Below, piece by piece: positions 34,283-43,812 of a DNA stretch of 64,000 nt. The position numbers and the translations under genes were made by a program. This stretch comes from Cytophagaceae bacterium. GTDB lineage: Bacteria; Bacteroidota; Bacteroidia; Cytophagales; Spirosomataceae. Numbering within the stretch: the first letter of the stretch is position 1; each line of letters begins with the position of its first letter. The stretch lies in NCBI GenBank assembly GCA_005791165.1, contig SXXW01000025.1, positions 62,001 through 126,000 on the forward strand, given 5' to 3'. The notes under the pieces are model-generated. The model saw only the letters and a list, made by a program, of their open reading frames with translations, did not search any database and was not told the DNA's origin.

Positions 34283-34977
34283 AACGAATAGTTTAATCGG
34301 GCTACATAATGATTTGGTGCAATTTGTGGCTCAAAATTCCATGCTGATTTCGTATTGAATAACTTTGATTTTATTTTTGGATACAGGTATGAAGCAATTT
34401 CTGCAGATGCGATTCCTACACCAGCACCCATCAAAACATCACTTGCCCAATGTTTGTTATTTGCCAATCTTAAAAAGGCAGTCGCTCCGGCTATGGTATA
34501 TCCGCCTACAGCGATCCATGGATAATTTTCGCCATACTCTTTCGCAAGTAATGTGGCACCCAAAAAAGCCGTGGCAGAGTGACCCGAAGGGAATGAACGC
34601 TCGGCTCCATTAGGTCGAGTTTCATTGATCGCGTACTTTAAGCCTTGAGTCGTTGCCACATAAATGACAGTACCTAAGATAAATATTCTTGCGCGGTCTT
34701 GCCTTGAGTTTTTCGCTTCTAAACCGCTTAAGCCGAGGCCCACATTTAGGACCGCAGGTGTGTATTGCAATATATCGTCTAGCTTAGTAGAGAAGTTTGA
34801 AAAATTGTTTTTGTAAATAGTGCTTTGTGCATCTTTGGATGAAGCATTATATAGCAAAAGGCTTGTAACTCCTAAGGCCAATGGAGCTTTCCAACGGATT
34901 TTTTTAGCAGGTTTTTGCGCTATATTTTTTAATGGGATTGTAAGGCAAAGAACGAGAATAGCTATTTTAAATTTCAT
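34279..34977 (-). CDS. PAP2-family phosphatase
   Basis: 232 residues with a signal peptide (IAILVLCLTIPLKNIAQ). The acid-phosphatase-like catalytic motif is present in three parts: KYAINETRP, PSGHSATAF and RLANNKHWASDV, which hold the phosphate-binding Lys/Arg, the catalytic His and the nucleophile His. Membrane helices surround these. Likely substrates are lipid phosphates such as undecaprenyl pyrophosphate or phosphatidic acid derivatives. Its ATG overlaps the tlpA-like stop (bases 34974-34977), so translation is probably coupled. Confidence 0.9.
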   Translation of the reverse strand: MKFKIAILVLCLTIPLKNIAQKPAKKIRWKAPLALGVTSLLLYNASSKDAQSTIYKNNFSNFSTKLDDILQYTPAVLNVGLGLSGLEAKNSRQDRARIFILGTVIYVATTQGLKYAINETRPNGAERSFPSGHSATAFLGATLLAKEYGENYPWIAVGGYTIAGATAFLRLANNKHWASDVLMGAGVGIASAEIASYLYPKIKSKLFNTKSAWNFEPQIAPNHYVARLNYSF

Positions 34978-36212
34978 GGCTTTTCGATTAAAAGTGCTTG
35001 TATCGTTTTGTCAAATTCCTGTATCCAGTCGGTATAATAAACGCCAGTTCCGGGTCCTGAAAAACCCGTATGGATTTCTCGCACTTTACCTTGTTTGTCG
35101 ATAATGATCGTTGTAGGGTATCCATTGATTTTATGCAACATGGGCAATACTTTTTCAATGGTCGAGTCATCGGGTTTTCCTGCCAATACAATCGGATAAG
35201 GAATCCCAATTTTGGAGATGAAGTTTTTAATTTTGGGTCCAGAAATTTTCATGTCGTCCGAATACTCAAAAGATAGTCCGATTGCTTCAAGACCTTTCGA
35301 CTTATTTTTTTTATAATAGGGAGCTAGAAATCTAGATTCGTCGATGCAATTCGGACACCACGATCCCATTAATTCTATGACAACGACTTTGCCTTTAAAT
35401 CGAGTATCTTGTAAACTAATCGTATTTCCTTCAGGATTGGGCAGTGAGAAATGAATCCGGTCAAAACCTGGTTTTAAATAAGTTAATTTCTTTAGATCGG
35501 GTAAGCTAGCTTTTGGATCTAGTTGGGCTTTCAAATTTCTTTTCCCTGCTAATCCTGTGTAGAAATTTCCAGTAAACTCTTTTCCTTTCACTTTAACACG
35601 GATTTGCATACAATAGCTACCATCAAAATAACTCATAAATAAACTATCGCCACTGACGTTTCCTTGTAAAAATCGGTAGTCGCCACTCGGCTTCAGAAAT
35701 GTTCCTGTGACGGAATTACCCACCTGCTTAAACATGCCTATTCCAGGACTGTGGATATTTTCGTCGCTCCAAAAATCAGCCTTCCAATTTCCTGTCACAT
35801 TTATTTTTGAGGGTTTTAGGTTCTTGTAACGTTCAGTAGAACCTGCGTTTGCTTCTAATGGAATGCGAAAAATAGCTTTGCCATTTCTTTTCATGACCCA
35901 ATAGCCATTCATTTTTTTTGAACTAGATAAAAAGGCAACAATCTCAGAATCATACAGGTCAAAAGGAATCACGAGTGAATCCCCTCTAAAAAAGGATTCT
36001 CCTAAGGAGAATTTTTCAGATCCATTTTGAATTTTAATGTTGAGTTTATCTTGGTTTTTGCTGGGGTTAACGATGAAGTTAAAGGGAAGATTTCCACTAA
36101 AATGCTTCATTTCTACTCGCCATGGACCCATTTGTGGGGCCGTGTTTTTTTGACTTAGTGAGTCGAATAAGGTAACCATTAAAAGTAGGGTAAGAAAAAA
36201 TTTAGGCATCAT
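34974..36212 (-). CDS. TlpA-like thioredoxin-fold protein, exported
   Basis: 412 residues with an N-terminal signal peptide (FFLTLLLMVTLFDSLSQK). Residues ~30-255 form a beta-rich DUF4369-like region. A C-terminal thioredoxin-fold domain has the redox pair in ELMGSWCPNCIDESRF (WCxxC) and the cis-Pro region in INGYPTTIIIDKQG. Such proteins act as periplasmic thiol-disulfide reductants or resolve misoxidised proteins in Bacteroidota. Start at the first of two ATGs. The stop overlaps the start of the PAP2 gene. Confidence 0.87.
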   Translation of the reverse strand: MMPKFFLTLLLMVTLFDSLSQKNTAPQMGPWRVEMKHFSGNLPFNFIVNPSKNQDKLNIKIQNGSEKFSLGESFFRGDSLVIPFDLYDSEIVAFLSSSKKMNGYWVMKRNGKAIFRIPLEANAGSTERYKNLKPSKINVTGNWKADFWSDENIHSPGIGMFKQVGNSVTGTFLKPSGDYRFLQGNVSGDSLFMSYFDGSYCMQIRVKVKGKEFTGNFYTGLAGKRNLKAQLDPKASLPDLKKLTYLKPGFDRIHFSLPNPEGNTISLQDTRFKGKVVVIELMGSWCPNCIDESRFLAPYYKKNKSKGLEAIGLSFEYSDDMKISGPKIKNFISKIGIPYPIVLAGKPDDSTIEKVLPMLHKINGYPTTIIIDKQGKVREIHTGFSGPGTGVYYTDWIQEFDKTIQALLIEKP

Positions 36213-36283
36213 ATACGATTTTTCTAAGCCAAAGATAGAAGAATACTAACTGTCATAAAAAATATATAGTGAATTTATAAAAA

Positions 36284-36315
36284 TTGAGATTGCCATTGGA
36301 TATTTTGTAAATTTG
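36284..36315 (+). promoter_or_regulatory. Promoter for the rsmH-ftsI-murE-mraY cluster
   Basis: TTG at 36284-36286, a 21-base spacer, and TAAATTTG at 36308-36315 match the Bacteroidota -33/-7 consensus. The -7 element ends 5 bases before the rsmH ATG, so transcription would start at or very near the start codon. Confidence 0.5.
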
Positions 36316-36320
36316 AACTT

Positions 36321-37235
36321 ATGTCTACAACTACCTATCACACCTCTGTTTTATTGAATGAGTGCATCGAGGGCCTTGCGATTAATCCGCAGGGAATTTA
36401 TGTCGATGTGACTTTTGGTGGAGGGGGACATAGCAAAGAGATTTTAAAGTATTTGGGACCTGAAGGTCGGTTAATTGCTTTTGATCAGGACCCTGATGCT
36501 TGGAAAGAAGCTGAGAAAATTGATGATGCTCGTTTGACATTAATTACGGCAAATTTCAGGCATTTAGATAAGTATTTGCGCTTAGAGGGGATCAAAAAAG
36601 TAGATGGAATTTTAGCCGATTTTGGCGTATCATCTTACCAATTGGATGCTCCCGAGCGCGGATTTTCGACTCGCTTTGATGGACCATTAGACATGCGCAT
36701 GGGACCTTCTGCATCTTTAGATGCCAAATCTGTTTTGAATACCTATTCCGCAGAACAATTGCAGAAAATTTTAGGGATGTATGGAGAGGTGAAAAATGCG
36801 AAAACATTAGCCTTCGCCATCATTCAGGCGAGGACACAAAAACCCTTGGAAACGACTTCGGAATTTAAAGAAATTCTTTTTAAATTAGCTCCAAGGTCCA
36901 GGGAATTCAAGTATTTCGCTCAGGTTTTTCAGGCGATACGAATTGAAGTAAATCAAGAACTAGCTGTTATTGAAGAATTTTTAACCCAAGTGCCTAATGT
37001 GCTCAATGAAAACGGGAGATTAGTGGTTATTTCTTTTCATTCATTAGAGGACCGGTTGGTAAAGAATTACATTAAAACGGGGGATTGTTTGGGGAAAGAG
37101 GATAAAGATATGTTTGGCGTTGTTCATAAACCCTTGCACTCAGTCACTCGGAAACCAATAACAGCTTCTGAAATAGAGTTAAAAGAAAATCCTAGATCAA
37201 GAAGTGCAAAATTGCGCATTGCTTTAAAATTATAA
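36321..37235 (+). CDS. rsmH: 16S rRNA (cytosine1402-N4)-methyltransferase
   Basis: 304 residues of the MraW family. SAM-binding motif TFGGGGHSKEIL, then DQDPDAW, DFGVSSYQLD, RGFSTRFDGPLDMRM and FHSLEDRLVK are all present. The methyl group goes to C1402 of 16S rRNA. It is the first gene of the cell-wall cluster, with no mraZ upstream on this strand (a TlpA-like gene lies divergent instead). The next gene begins 1 base after the stop. Confidence 0.96.
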   Translation: MSTTTYHTSVLLNECIEGLAINPQGIYVDVTFGGGGHSKEILKYLGPEGRLIAFDQDPDAWKEAEKIDDARLTLITANFRHLDKYLRLEGIKKVDGILADFGVSSYQLDAPERGFSTRFDGPLDMRMGPSASLDAKSVLNTYSAEQLQKILGMYGEVKNAKTLAFAIIQARTQKPLETTSEFKEILFKLAPRSREFKYFAQVFQAIRIEVNQELAVIEEFLTQVPNVLNENGRLVVISFHSLEDRLVKNYIKTGDCLGKEDKDMFGVVHKPLHSVTRKPITASEIELKENPRSRSAKLRIALKL

Positions 37236-37236
37236 A

Positions 37237-37611
37237 ATGGCTACCTCAGTACCCAAAAACGAATCGTCTTCTAAAAAACCGAATCTAAAGGAAGACCCTT
37301 TAGAAATGTTATTCGACATCGACCATTTAACGGGTGGTGAGTTGCCTGTAGAATGGATTAAGAAAATTATCTTCATTGCTTTCCTCATTTTAATTTACAT
37401 CTATTATTCTATGTTGGCCGATGGAAAAATCCATCAAATTGTCAAAAATAAGGCAGAATTAGAGGAATTGAGAGCTGATTATACCACCCAAAAGGCGGAG
37501 TTTATGAAAAAGGGGAAGCAAAGTTATTTAGCGGAGGCGATGAAAAAATATAAGCTAGAGGTGAGTTTAACACCACCTTATAAAATTGTGGAAGAAGGGA
37601 AAAAGGAGTAA
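37237..37611 (+). CDS. FtsL-like small division protein
   Basis: 124 residues in the ftsL position between rsmH and ftsI. One membrane helix (residues ~45-66, IIFIAFLILIYIYYS), a hydrophilic N-terminus and a periplasmic helical tail (KAELEELRADYTTQKAEF) that looks like a short coiled coil, as in FtsL. Bacteroidota FtsL is hard to recognise by sequence, so the assignment rests on topology, length and position. It ends 13 bases before the ftsI ATG. Confidence 0.75.
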   Translation: MATSVPKNESSSKKPNLKEDPLEMLFDIDHLTGGELPVEWIKKIIFIAFLILIYIYYSMLADGKIHQIVKNKAELEELRADYTTQKAEFMKKGKQSYLAEAMKKYKLEVSLTPPYKIVEEGKKE

Positions 37612-37624
37612 AATTTCGTTTTAT

Positions 37625-39763
37625 ATGGCAGCTGATAAGCGTTTAAATATTCGGGCAATTATTACGAGGAGATTTTACATTTTCTTCATGGTAGTATTGC
37701 TCATGTTTTTAGTATTGATTTTTAATTTGTACAAATTAGTCTTTCTGCAAGGCGAGGAATTACGTTCAGAGGCGGCAGCAACATACATCAAGGAAAGAAG
37801 TGTAGAAGCGAGTAGGGGAAATATTTATTCAGATGATGGTAGTTTGTTGGCCACCTCTCTTCCTAAATATCGCTTAGGGATGGATCCATCCGTATTTAAT
37901 ATTTCAGTCAAAACTGAAAAATTATTTTCAACACACATTCATGCGCTTTGTGACCAATTGGCCCTCTTATTTAAAGACAGATCCTCTGATGAATATTACA
38001 ACAAAATTTTATTGGCTAAAAACAGTAACAAAACGTACATTTTACTCAATAATCGTTTGCTGGATTTTCAAGAAAGAAAGGCTGTGTTGAATTTCCCCCT
38101 TTTTAAGGAAGGTAAAAGAAATGCGACTAAGACAGGTGTGGTTTTTGACAAAGTAAATGTACGTTACGCTCCATTTGGCCAAATGGCTTATCGGACGATT
38201 GGGTACCTGAAAGATAAATTGGCGGTAGGGCTTGAAGGTGCTTTCGATAAAGATTTAAGAGGGCTTCCTGGGAAAGGCTTGTTCCAGAAAATGGATAAAA
38301 ATACCTGGCGTCCTATGGAAAATGGAACGGAATTAATTCCTACGCCTGGCTATGATTTACAAACGACGATTGACGTAGATATTCAAGATATCGTAGAATT
38401 GGCATTGATGAAGGCCTTAGCCACATTTAAAGGAAATTATGCGACAGCCATTGTCATGGAAACTGCTACCGGTGAAATAAAGGCCATTTCCAATTTGACC
38501 AAGGAGGCAAGCTCACCCACGGGTTATTCTGAGTTTGCTAATTATGCCATTGATGTTTCTGAAAATGATCCAGGATCTGTATTTAAATTGCCTTCCATGA
38601 TGGCGATGTTAGAGGAATCTAATATGCCTTTAACTGATATGGTCACGACAGGTGGAAAATATACGATCTTCAATAAGACTATGACTGATTCACATGATTA
38701 TGGAACAATTAATGTTCAAGGGGTCATCGAGCATTCTTCGAATATTGGTACGATTAAGTTAATGCAGCGAGTATTTAGTTCAAAGCCAGGAAAATTTTAC
38801 GATTACTTGAAAAAGTTTCATTTGATAGATCCGCTTAATTTTCAGATTACCCCACGTTATAAAACACCTAAATTCCCCGTTCCTGCTAAATGGGATGCTT
38901 TGCAATATATGTGGTCTTCAGTGGGTTATTCGTCGAATACTTCCCCTATGCATATGTTGTCGTTTTACAATGCCATTGCCAACAACGGATATTGGATTCA
39001 GCCGATTATCGTAAAAAATGCAACGGTGGGCAATAAAGTAGTCAAAGATTACACCGAAACTCAAAAGAAGGATAAAGAGCCATTGTGTTCGCCAGAGACT
39101 TTAAAGAAAATTAAAATTATGTTAGAAGGGGTGGTGGAACGTGGAACAGGAAATAATTTGAAAGGTACTCCTTATGGAATTGCAGGGAAAACGGGTACGG
39201 CTCAACGATTAGTCAATGGGCATTATGTCAAAGGAACTTATTATGTGTCTTTCATCGGATATTTTCCAGTGGCAAAACCTAAATATACGGTTTTGGTTGC
39301 CATGGACAAGCCTGAAGGAGGTTCGGAAGGAACCTACGCACGCCAAGTAACCGCTCCGGTTTTTTTGGATATTTCAAATCATATTTACTCACGTGATATG
39401 AAATTGCAAAGAACTTTATCCGGAACTTTGCCAGACTCGTTAAATAATGCCCAACTTTCTCATACGATTCATCCAATGGATCAAAAAATACTTTTTTCTA
39501 ATTTTAATTTACCCAAAGTTGAGGAAGATGGACGCTGGGTATTATTTAGTCAGGTTAAAAAACAAGTACAAAATTCAGCCATTTCTTTTCCTGCTAAAAC
39601 GGTCCCAAATGTTGTTGGGATGAACTTGCGAGATGCTTTATTTGCTTTGGAAAATAGGGGATTAAAAGTAAGAGCCAATGGGATGGGAGCCGTTGTATCT
39701 CAGTCGATTGCCCCAGGAACACCCAGCAGAAAAAATCTATTATTGAATATCCAATTAAAGTAA
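37625..39763 (+). CDS. ftsI: Penicillin-binding protein FtsI/Spo5 type (septal transpeptidase)
   Basis: About 712 residues from ATG 37625 (AADKRLNIRAIITRR); the longer frame from 37586 lies inside the FtsL-like gene and is not used. A membrane anchor (FFMVVLLMFLVLIFNLY), the N-terminal dimerisation region and a transpeptidase domain follow. The catalytic serine is Ser318 in DPGSVFK, then SSN in EHSSNIG and KTG at Lys522 (AGKTGTAQR). A PASTA-like domain ends the protein (TVPNVVGMNLRDALFAL). It makes septal cross-links during cell division. Confidence 0.94.
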   Translation: MAADKRLNIRAIITRRFYIFFMVVLLMFLVLIFNLYKLVFLQGEELRSEAAATYIKERSVEASRGNIYSDDGSLLATSLPKYRLGMDPSVFNISVKTEKLFSTHIHALCDQLALLFKDRSSDEYYNKILLAKNSNKTYILLNNRLLDFQERKAVLNFPLFKEGKRNATKTGVVFDKVNVRYAPFGQMAYRTIGYLKDKLAVGLEGAFDKDLRGLPGKGLFQKMDKNTWRPMENGTELIPTPGYDLQTTIDVDIQDIVELALMKALATFKGNYATAIVMETATGEIKAISNLTKEASSPTGYSEFANYAIDVSENDPGSVFKLPSMMAMLEESNMPLTDMVTTGGKYTIFNKTMTDSHDYGTINVQGVIEHSSNIGTIKLMQRVFSSKPGKFYDYLKKFHLIDPLNFQITPRYKTPKFPVPAKWDALQYMWSSVGYSSNTSPMHMLSFYNAIANNGYWIQPIIVKNATVGNKVVKDYTETQKKDKEPLCSPETLKKIKIMLEGVVERGTGNNLKGTPYGIAGKTGTAQRLVNGHYVKGTYYVSFIGYFPVAKPKYTVLVAMDKPEGGSEGTYARQVTAPVFLDISNHIYSRDMKLQRTLSGTLPDSLNNAQLSHTIHPMDQKILFSNFNLPKVEEDGRWVLFSQVKKQVQNSAISFPAKTVPNVVGMNLRDALFALENRGLKVRANGMGAVVSQSIAPGTPSRKNLLLNIQLK

Positions 39764-39764
39764 A

Positions 39765-41219
39765 ATGGGTTCATTATTTTCGTTGATTAAGGAGCTTAGT
39801 GTTTTATCTACAAAAGGTAAGGATCAAGAAATAGATGCTTTATGTTTTGACTCAAGACAAGCAAAGATAGGTTCTTTGTTTTTTGCTATTCCTGGTACGC
39901 AAGTAGATGGACATCAGTTTTTAGACCAAGTGTACGCGCAGGGTTGCAAGGCTTGGTTGGTGCAAGATATTCCAGCGAATATACCTGACGACGTTACCTG
40001 TATTCAAGTAGTAGACTCCAATGCCGCATTAGCTGAAGTATCCTGCGCTTTTTATGATCATCCTTCTTCCAAATTGAACTTAATCGGGATTACGGGGACC
40101 AATGGAAAAACGACGAGCGTAACACTCCTGTTTGAATTATTTAAAAAGCTTGGGCATCGTTGTGGATTAATTTCCACGGTTCAAAACATGATTCAAGATC
40201 GGGTCATCCCGGCGACACATACCACGCCCGATGCCTTAAATCTAAATAGGTTGCTGGCCGAAATGCTGTCCAATGGCTGCTCCCATGTTTTTATGGAAGT
40301 GAGTTCACATTCGGTGGTTCAAAAAAGAATTCATGGCTTACAATTTAAAGGAGCTATTTTTTCCAATATCACCCGTGACCATTTGGATTTTCACGAAACC
40401 TTTGACGAATACATTAAAGCAAAAAAAGGTTTCTTTGATGCTTTACCTGACACAGCTTTTGCGTTGACGAATCAAGACGATAAGCGGGGTCAAATTATGC
40501 TTCAGAATACGAAGGCAAAAAAATACAGCTACGGGATTTTAAATTCATCTGATTTTAAGGCGAAAATAATTAGTAATGGAGTGGGAGGTTTGCAAGTAGA
40601 GTTTGATGGTCAGGCGATTCATGCCCAATTGATCGGCACATTTAATGCCTATAATTTATTAGCTATTTACTCAACAGCCATTTTATTAGGCGAAGATAAG
40701 GAAGAGGTTTTAGTTCAAATGTCTGCTTTGAAAACGGCTACTGGAAGGTTTGACCAATTAGCGGGACCCAATCATAAAATGGGTATCGTCGATTATGCAC
40801 ATACTCCAGATGCTTTAGAGAATGTACTTAAAACCATACAAGCCATTCGAAATAAATCACAAAAAATTATTACCGTGGTCGGTTGTGGTGGAAATCGGGA
40901 CGCAGGGAAACGACCCATTATGGCAGAACTAGCAGCTCATTATAGTGATGCGGTTATTTTGACATCTGATAACCCCAGGTTTGAAGATCCTAAAGATATT
41001 TTAGATCAAATGGAATCAGGAGTTCCCAAAGAAATGGCCTTTAAAGTCACTCGAATAAGTGATCGGAAAATGGCTATTATGACCGCCGTCAAAGAAATTG
41101 CCAAAGCAGGGGATGTTATTTTGGTCGCTGGAAAAGGCCATGAAACCTATCAAGATATACAAGGGGTGAAGCACGATTTTGACGATAAATTAGTGTTGGC
41201 CCTCGCGTTTGAGAGCTAA
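39765..41219 (+). CDS. murE: UDP-MurNAc-L-Ala-D-Glu:meso-DAP ligase
   Basis: 484 residues; adds the third amino acid of the peptidoglycan stem peptide. The ATP site is GITGTNGKTTSVTLL and the UDP-MurNAc site HTTPDALNLN. The carbamylated-lysine region is KGAIFSNITRDHLDFH. The motif DNPRFEDP is the signature of meso-diaminopimelate-specific enzymes, so this organism probably has DAP-type peptidoglycan. It begins 1 base after ftsI. A 67-base gap precedes mraY. Confidence 0.96.
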   Translation: MGSLFSLIKELSVLSTKGKDQEIDALCFDSRQAKIGSLFFAIPGTQVDGHQFLDQVYAQGCKAWLVQDIPANIPDDVTCIQVVDSNAALAEVSCAFYDHPSSKLNLIGITGTNGKTTSVTLLFELFKKLGHRCGLISTVQNMIQDRVIPATHTTPDALNLNRLLAEMLSNGCSHVFMEVSSHSVVQKRIHGLQFKGAIFSNITRDHLDFHETFDEYIKAKKGFFDALPDTAFALTNQDDKRGQIMLQNTKAKKYSYGILNSSDFKAKIISNGVGGLQVEFDGQAIHAQLIGTFNAYNLLAIYSTAILLGEDKEEVLVQMSALKTATGRFDQLAGPNHKMGIVDYAHTPDALENVLKTIQAIRNKSQKIITVVGCGGNRDAGKRPIMAELAAHYSDAVILTSDNPRFEDPKDILDQMESGVPKEMAFKVTRISDRKMAIMTAVKEIAKAGDVILVAGKGHETYQDIQGVKHDFDDKLVLALAFES

Positions 41220-41286
41220 TTTGTACAAGCAATCAAAATTTTGCAACTTTGTTTTTAGTTTTTTTCAACCTAAAATTAGCTAAGGA

Positions 41287-42498
41287 ATGTTTTATTATCT
41301 TTTTGAATACTTAGACAAAACATTAAACGTTCCTGGAGCTGGGGTATTTCAATACATTACTTTTCGGGCATTTGCGGCCACCATTACATCCCTTGGAATT
41401 GCGGCAATTTGGGGGAAATCTGTCATCTATCGATTGCAAAGATTACAAATCGGAGAAGAAATTCGCGACCTTGGTTTAGAAGGCCAAATGCAGAAAAAAG
41501 GAACCCCGACGATGGGCGGTTTCATCATTTTACTTTCGTTAATTATCCCCACCGTTTTATTTGCCAAAATAACGAATGTATATATCGTTTTGTTATTGCT
41601 TTCGGCTGTTTGGTTAGGAGCAGTGGGTTTTTTAGATGATTACATTAAGGTTTTCAAAAAAAATAAAGAAGGACTTTCAGGTAAGTTTAAGATTGTGGGT
41701 CAGATAGGTTTAGGTTTAATTGTGGGCCTAACGATGTATTATAACGAGCACATTAAAGTAAGGGTCTTTTCAAAATTAACGATGCTGGCGGATGGGACAC
41801 AAGTTCAGTCCTACACAGATTCTAAATCTTTAATGACCACGGTTCCGTTTTTGAAAAATAATCAGTTTGATTATAATATGTTATTGCCAAGTTTTATTCC
41901 TGATCATTATGTGTGGGTAGTATATGTCTTGGTTGTTATTTTTATCATTACAGCGGTTTCAAATGGGGCTAACATCACGGATGGATTGGATGGTTTAGCC
42001 GCTGGGACTTCGGTAATCATCGGCCTAACCTTAGCGGTATTAGCCTATGTGTCGGGAAACAAAGTATTTTCTCAATATTTAAATGTGATGTTTATTCCTA
42101 ATTCAGGGGAATTAGCGATTTTTTGCGCGGCTTTTGTCGGCGCTTGCATTGGATTTTTATGGTATAATACGTATCCTGCTCAGGTATTTATGGGCGATAC
42201 GGGAAGTCTTATGCTAGGCGGGGTGATTGCGACTTTAGCAATCGTAATTCGAAAGGAGATGTTGATTCCAGTCCTATGCGGAATATTTCTCATTGAAAAT
42301 TTATCCGTCATCATTCAGGTGGGCTATTTTAAATATACCAAACGGAAATATGGAGAAGGTAGGCGCGTTTTCCTCATGTCGCCATTGCATCATCATTTTC
42401 AAAAGAAAAATTACCATGAGTCTAAAATTGTTATTCGATTCTTGATTGTTGGAATTATTTTAGCCGTTGTATCATTAGTAACATTAAAATTGCGTTAA
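41287..42498 (+). CDS. mraY: Phospho-MurNAc-pentapeptide transferase
   Basis: 403 residues; makes lipid I at the inner membrane. Motifs: [58 protein letters not shown] and [10 protein letters not shown]. It is about 40 residues longer than E. coli MraY; I place the extra length around residues ~150-215, between the [12 protein letters not shown] helix and [11 protein letters not shown]. This is common in Bacteroidota. In the usual cluster murD would follow; here aroA follows after 14 bases. Confidence 0.96.
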   Translation: MFYYLFEYLDKTLNVPGAGVFQYITFRAFAATITSLGIAAIWGKSVIYRLQRLQIGEEIRDLGLEGQMQKKGTPTMGGFIILLSLIIPTVLFAKITNVYIVLLLLSAVWLGAVGFLDDYIKVFKKNKEGLSGKFKIVGQIGLGLIVGLTMYYNEHIKVRVFSKLTMLADGTQVQSYTDSKSLMTTVPFLKNNQFDYNMLLPSFIPDHYVWVVYVLVVIFIITAVSNGANITDGLDGLAAGTSVIIGLTLAVLAYVSGNKVFSQYLNVMFIPNSGELAIFCAAFVGACIGFLWYNTYPAQVFMGDTGSLMLGGVIATLAIVIRKEMLIPVLCGIFLIENLSVIIQVGYFKYTKRKYGEGRRVFLMSPLHHHFQKKNYHESKIVIRFLIVGIILAVVSLVTLKLR

Positions 42499-42512
42499 TC
42501 ACGTATTCTATT

Positions 42513-43751
42513 TTGGATCAAATTCGCCTTTTCCCCATTGAACATTCTTTTCAAGAGATCATTGCCCTTCCTGCGTCAAAATCAGAAAGTAATCGATCGT
42601 TAATCCTGAATGCTTTAGCTGGGGGAGAACTAAGCAACTTGTCTAATTTAGCTGAGGCTCGGGATACGCAAACCATGATTCGGTTGTTATCTCAAAAAGA
42701 CCAAGAAGTCGCAGATGTATTGGATGCAGGAACGACGATGCGTTTTTTGACTGCTTATTATGCGATAACGGGTCAAAAAAAGCGAATGACGGGTACGCCT
42801 CGTATGTGTGAGCGCCCTATCGGTATTTTAGTGGATGCCTTAAGGACCTTGGGTGCGGATATCCAATATGAAAACAAAGAAGGATATCCTCCATTGCTCT
42901 TGGGTGGATTTACCTATGCTGGGAATCGTTCCCTTTCTATGCGCGGGGATGTGAGTTCTCAATTTATTTCAGCGATATTGATGTTGGCTCCTTTATTGCC
43001 AGAAGGACTACATGTAAAAATAACAGGATCATTAGGCTCAAAACCTTACATCGAAATGACCTTAGCCCAAATGAAGCATTTTGGCATTGAAGCTAAGGTG
43101 GATTGGGAAAATGGCGAGATTGACATCGCGCATCAGACCTATAAATCAATTCCATTTGCGGTAGAATCTGACTGGTCGGGAGCAAGTTATTGGTATTCCA
43201 TGGTGGCTATTTCTCCTTTTGAAGATACTTCGTTGGAACTATTGGGGCTTAAAGAAAATTCATTGCAAGGAGATTCCGAAATCAAGTCGATCATGGAGCT
43301 TTTAGGTGTAAAAAGCACATTTACAGGTCGTGGGTATCGATTAACTAAATGTCCCTCTGAAGAGTCGGCTGCCTGGGACTTTACTGATTGTCCAGACTTA
43401 GCCCAAACAATTTGCGTAGTCGCAGCAGCTAAAAACATTACGTTTACCTTGACCGGAATTGAGTCTTTAAAAGTTAAGGAAACGGATCGGGTATTGGCTC
43501 TGCAAAATGAGTTGGCTAAATTAGGGAGCCAATTAGTCGAGCTTAAAAAAAATCATTTATACCAATTATCGGGTGATTTTGCGGGCCGAGATGTATGTCC
43601 TGAAATTGAAACCTACGATGATCACCGAATGGCGATGGCCTTTGCGCCTGTTGGGCTTTTGTGTGAATTAATTATTCATGAACCTGGAGTTGTTGCCAAA
43701 TCGTATCCTAGTTTTTGGGATCATTTAAGCAAAATTTTGAAGTCGGCATAA
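42513..43751 (+). CDS. aroA: 3-phosphoshikimate 1-carboxyvinyltransferase (EPSP synthase)
   Basis: 412 residues; transfers enolpyruvyl from PEP to shikimate 3-phosphate. TTG start at 42513, giving DQIRLFPIEHSFQEIIALPASKSESNRSL. Motifs include PASKSESNRS (PEP-site Lys, Ser), DAGTTMRFLTAYYA, RMCERPIGILVDALRTLG and KETDRVLALQNELAKLG; DDHRMAMAFAP follows. Length slightly below E. coli AroA. It lies in the murD position behind mraY, a shikimate-pathway gene in a cell-wall cluster, and no other aro gene is adjacent. Confidence 0.94.
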   Translation: MDQIRLFPIEHSFQEIIALPASKSESNRSLILNALAGGELSNLSNLAEARDTQTMIRLLSQKDQEVADVLDAGTTMRFLTAYYAITGQKKRMTGTPRMCERPIGILVDALRTLGADIQYENKEGYPPLLLGGFTYAGNRSLSMRGDVSSQFISAILMLAPLLPEGLHVKITGSLGSKPYIEMTLAQMKHFGIEAKVDWENGEIDIAHQTYKSIPFAVESDWSGASYWYSMVAISPFEDTSLELLGLKENSLQGDSEIKSIMELLGVKSTFTGRGYRLTKCPSEESAAWDFTDCPDLAQTICVVAAAKNITFTLTGIESLKVKETDRVLALQNELAKLGSQLVELKKNHLYQLSGDFAGRDVCPEIETYDDHRMAMAFAPVGLLCELIIHEPGVVAKSYPSFWDHLSKILKSA

Positions 43752-43780
43752 CTTATCCCAAGGTCATAAGTGCGAGCAAT

Positions 43781-43794
43781 TTTGAAATTTCAAA
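43781..43794. repeat. 14-base perfect palindrome upstream of the amidohydrolase gene
   Basis: TTTGAAATTTCAAA is an exact palindrome 18 bases before the ATG at 43813, with no T tract. It could be an operator, but AT-rich palindromes arise easily by chance. Confidence 0.28.
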
Positions 43795-43812
43795 TACATA
43801 AAAATAAACATA

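Noticed and set aside
37586-37624. Upstream-extended start of ftsI inside the FtsL-like gene
   Set aside because: The extra 13 residues are not typical of FtsI, and ATG 37625 gives a normal N-terminus.
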